From an uncultured Clostridia bacterium (GTDB taxonomy: Bacteria; Bacillota; Clostridia; Christensenellales; Aristaeellaceae), in assembly GCA_945928315.1 (NCBI GenBank), contig CAMENN010000024.1, forward strand, positions 1-32,599: a stretch of DNA of 32,599 bases. The letters run 5' to 3'. The notes under the pieces are model-generated. The model had not been told where the DNA came from and searched no databases. It was given only the letters and a program-made list of their open reading frames with translations. Shown here one piece after another: positions 32,071-32,599 of the stretch; within the stretch, counting starts at the first letter, position 1; every line of letters starts with the position of its first letter. Both the position numbers and the translations under genes were made by a program.

Positions 32071-32191
32071 TGGCACAAGATGCGAAGCGAGTTTTTCATT
32101 CTGGCGGGCGGGAATGGAACGAGGCGTAGCAGCGCTACGGTGAGTGGAATGAGCGGACGCCAGAATGGAAAAAGCGCGAGTAGATGTGCCA
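32071..32191. repeat. 121-nt palindromic element (long imperfect hairpin)
   Basis: The element is bounded by perfect 7-bp inverted ends TGGCACA (32071-32077) and TGTGCCA (32185-32191). Inside, CATTCTGGCG (32097-32106) pairs with CGCCAGAATG (32158-32167), next to TTTTTC/GAAAAA arms. At the centre CGTAGC (32125-32130) and GCTACG (32134-32139) flank an AGC loop. It begins three bases after the FMN-protein stop codon and has no T run after it, so it is unlike an ordinary terminator. It may be a mobile palindromic repeat or a structured RNA. Confidence 0.7.
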
Positions 32192-32247
32192 GTTGAATTT
32201 GAGAAGAGTATTAAGCAGATTTCCCGTCGGAAAAGAGGGATAATGAC

Positions 32248-32511
32248 ATGAAAGACAGCCTGACAAAGCTTTGGAACCATTTGAAAGCAGATGCGCGGCA
32301 GGACAACATGACCAAGGCAAAGATCGCAGTACAGACCGTGCAGCATGCGCTGACCGGGATTGAGGCGGTCGCGTCTGTAACTCCTTCCCTACCCAAGGCA
32401 GAACAGGAAACATCGCTGACGAAGCATTATGTGCTTGCCCAGTACCGCGGGAACAGCCGTAAGCTAGCAGGACGACTGTTCGTTCTGCGAAAAAAAGGGA
32501 TGATCGCATGA
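32248..32511 (+). CDS. Hypothetical protein of 87 residues, not recognised
   Basis: A small open frame has a plausible ribosome site (GAGGGATAATGAC) at good spacing. The product is basic, with no signal peptide, membrane segment or motif I recognise; the C-terminal end YRGNSRKLAGRLFVLRKKGM is lysine/arginine rich. The DNA looks less GC-rich than its neighbours. It could be a small cytoplasmic protein or a broken gene. The remaining bases 32512-32599 hold nothing I can support. Confidence 0.4.
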   Translation: MKDSLTKLWNHLKADARQDNMTKAKIAVQTVQHALTGIEAVASVTPSLPKAEQETSLTKHYVLAQYRGNSRKLAGRLFVLRKKGMIA

Positions 32512-32599
32512 AGACGAAGGGATGCTAATCGATGAGTATCTTCTTCCCGAAAGCTTCATCTGTCCGTATCCCCATCTTCGTATACGCTCTTGATATAGA

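Noticed and set aside
32071-32191. Integron attC site
   Set aside because: It is palindromic but lacks the terminal GTTRRRY/RYYYAAC core sites and there is no integrase.
32135-32509. Minus-strand ORF of 124 codons at the right end
   Set aside because: It reads through the palindromic element and opposite a better plus-strand frame; no ribosome site or domain.

Overview
The window is high-GC, densely coded DNA with strong AGGAGG-type ribosome sites, canonical TTGACA/TATAAT promoters, CUT1 sugar transporters, a YesM/YesN-type two-component pair, a 2-enoate reductase of the clostridial type and exported flavinylated proteins. This suggests an anaerobic, probably gut-dwelling, high-GC member of the Clostridia (Christensenellales- or Oscillospirales-like). 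That placement is inferred from gene content and style; no rRNA or tRNA gene was seen.

Region 1 (1-7030) is a beta-glucoside locus. Cellobiose phosphorylase (minus strand, cut by the window edge) is divergent from a LacI regulator, which is followed by a sugar-binding protein and two CUT1 permeases. Three LacI-type operator sequences lie between the divergent genes. No ATPase gene is present, so a shared one is presumably used. A 97-98 bp tandem repeat separates the binding-protein gene from the permeases. Region 2 (7040-11830) has a very large exported GH3 enzyme with permuted domain order and a C-terminal discoidin-like domain, divergent from an AraC-type regulator. Together regions 1 and 2 would hydrolyse beta-glucans outside the cell, import cellobiose-like sugars and phosphorolyse them.

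Region 3 (12054-15480) is a two-gene ABC exporter operon with a clear promoter and no cargo gene. Region 4 (15617-21443) is a minus-strand series: TetR regulator, membrane-anchored Ntn-type amide hydrolase, 2-enoate reductase, and the large and small subunits of aconitase X. Three copies of one 20-bp palindrome flank tetR and the hydrolase start, so the series looks like a single regulon. A hydrolase, a dehydratase and an enoate reductase together suggest an undescribed reductive pathway. This is the most interesting system in the window.

Region 5 (21511-29617) is rearranged. A two-domain ABC permease has had its first membrane segment replaced by the N-terminus of a sugar-phosphate-isomerase-like protein. 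A second, inverted copy of the permease 3' end lies 7.6 kb away, joined head to head to an LplC-type permease that has itself lost its N-terminus. Between these are an exported FMN/FAD reductase and a YesM/YesN histidine kinase/response regulator pair.

Region 6 (29798-32067) is a compact TetR, flavodoxin, DUF998, FMN-binding-protein operon with twin operators around a near-consensus promoter. It is followed by a 121-nt palindromic element and an unrecognised 87-aa ORF.
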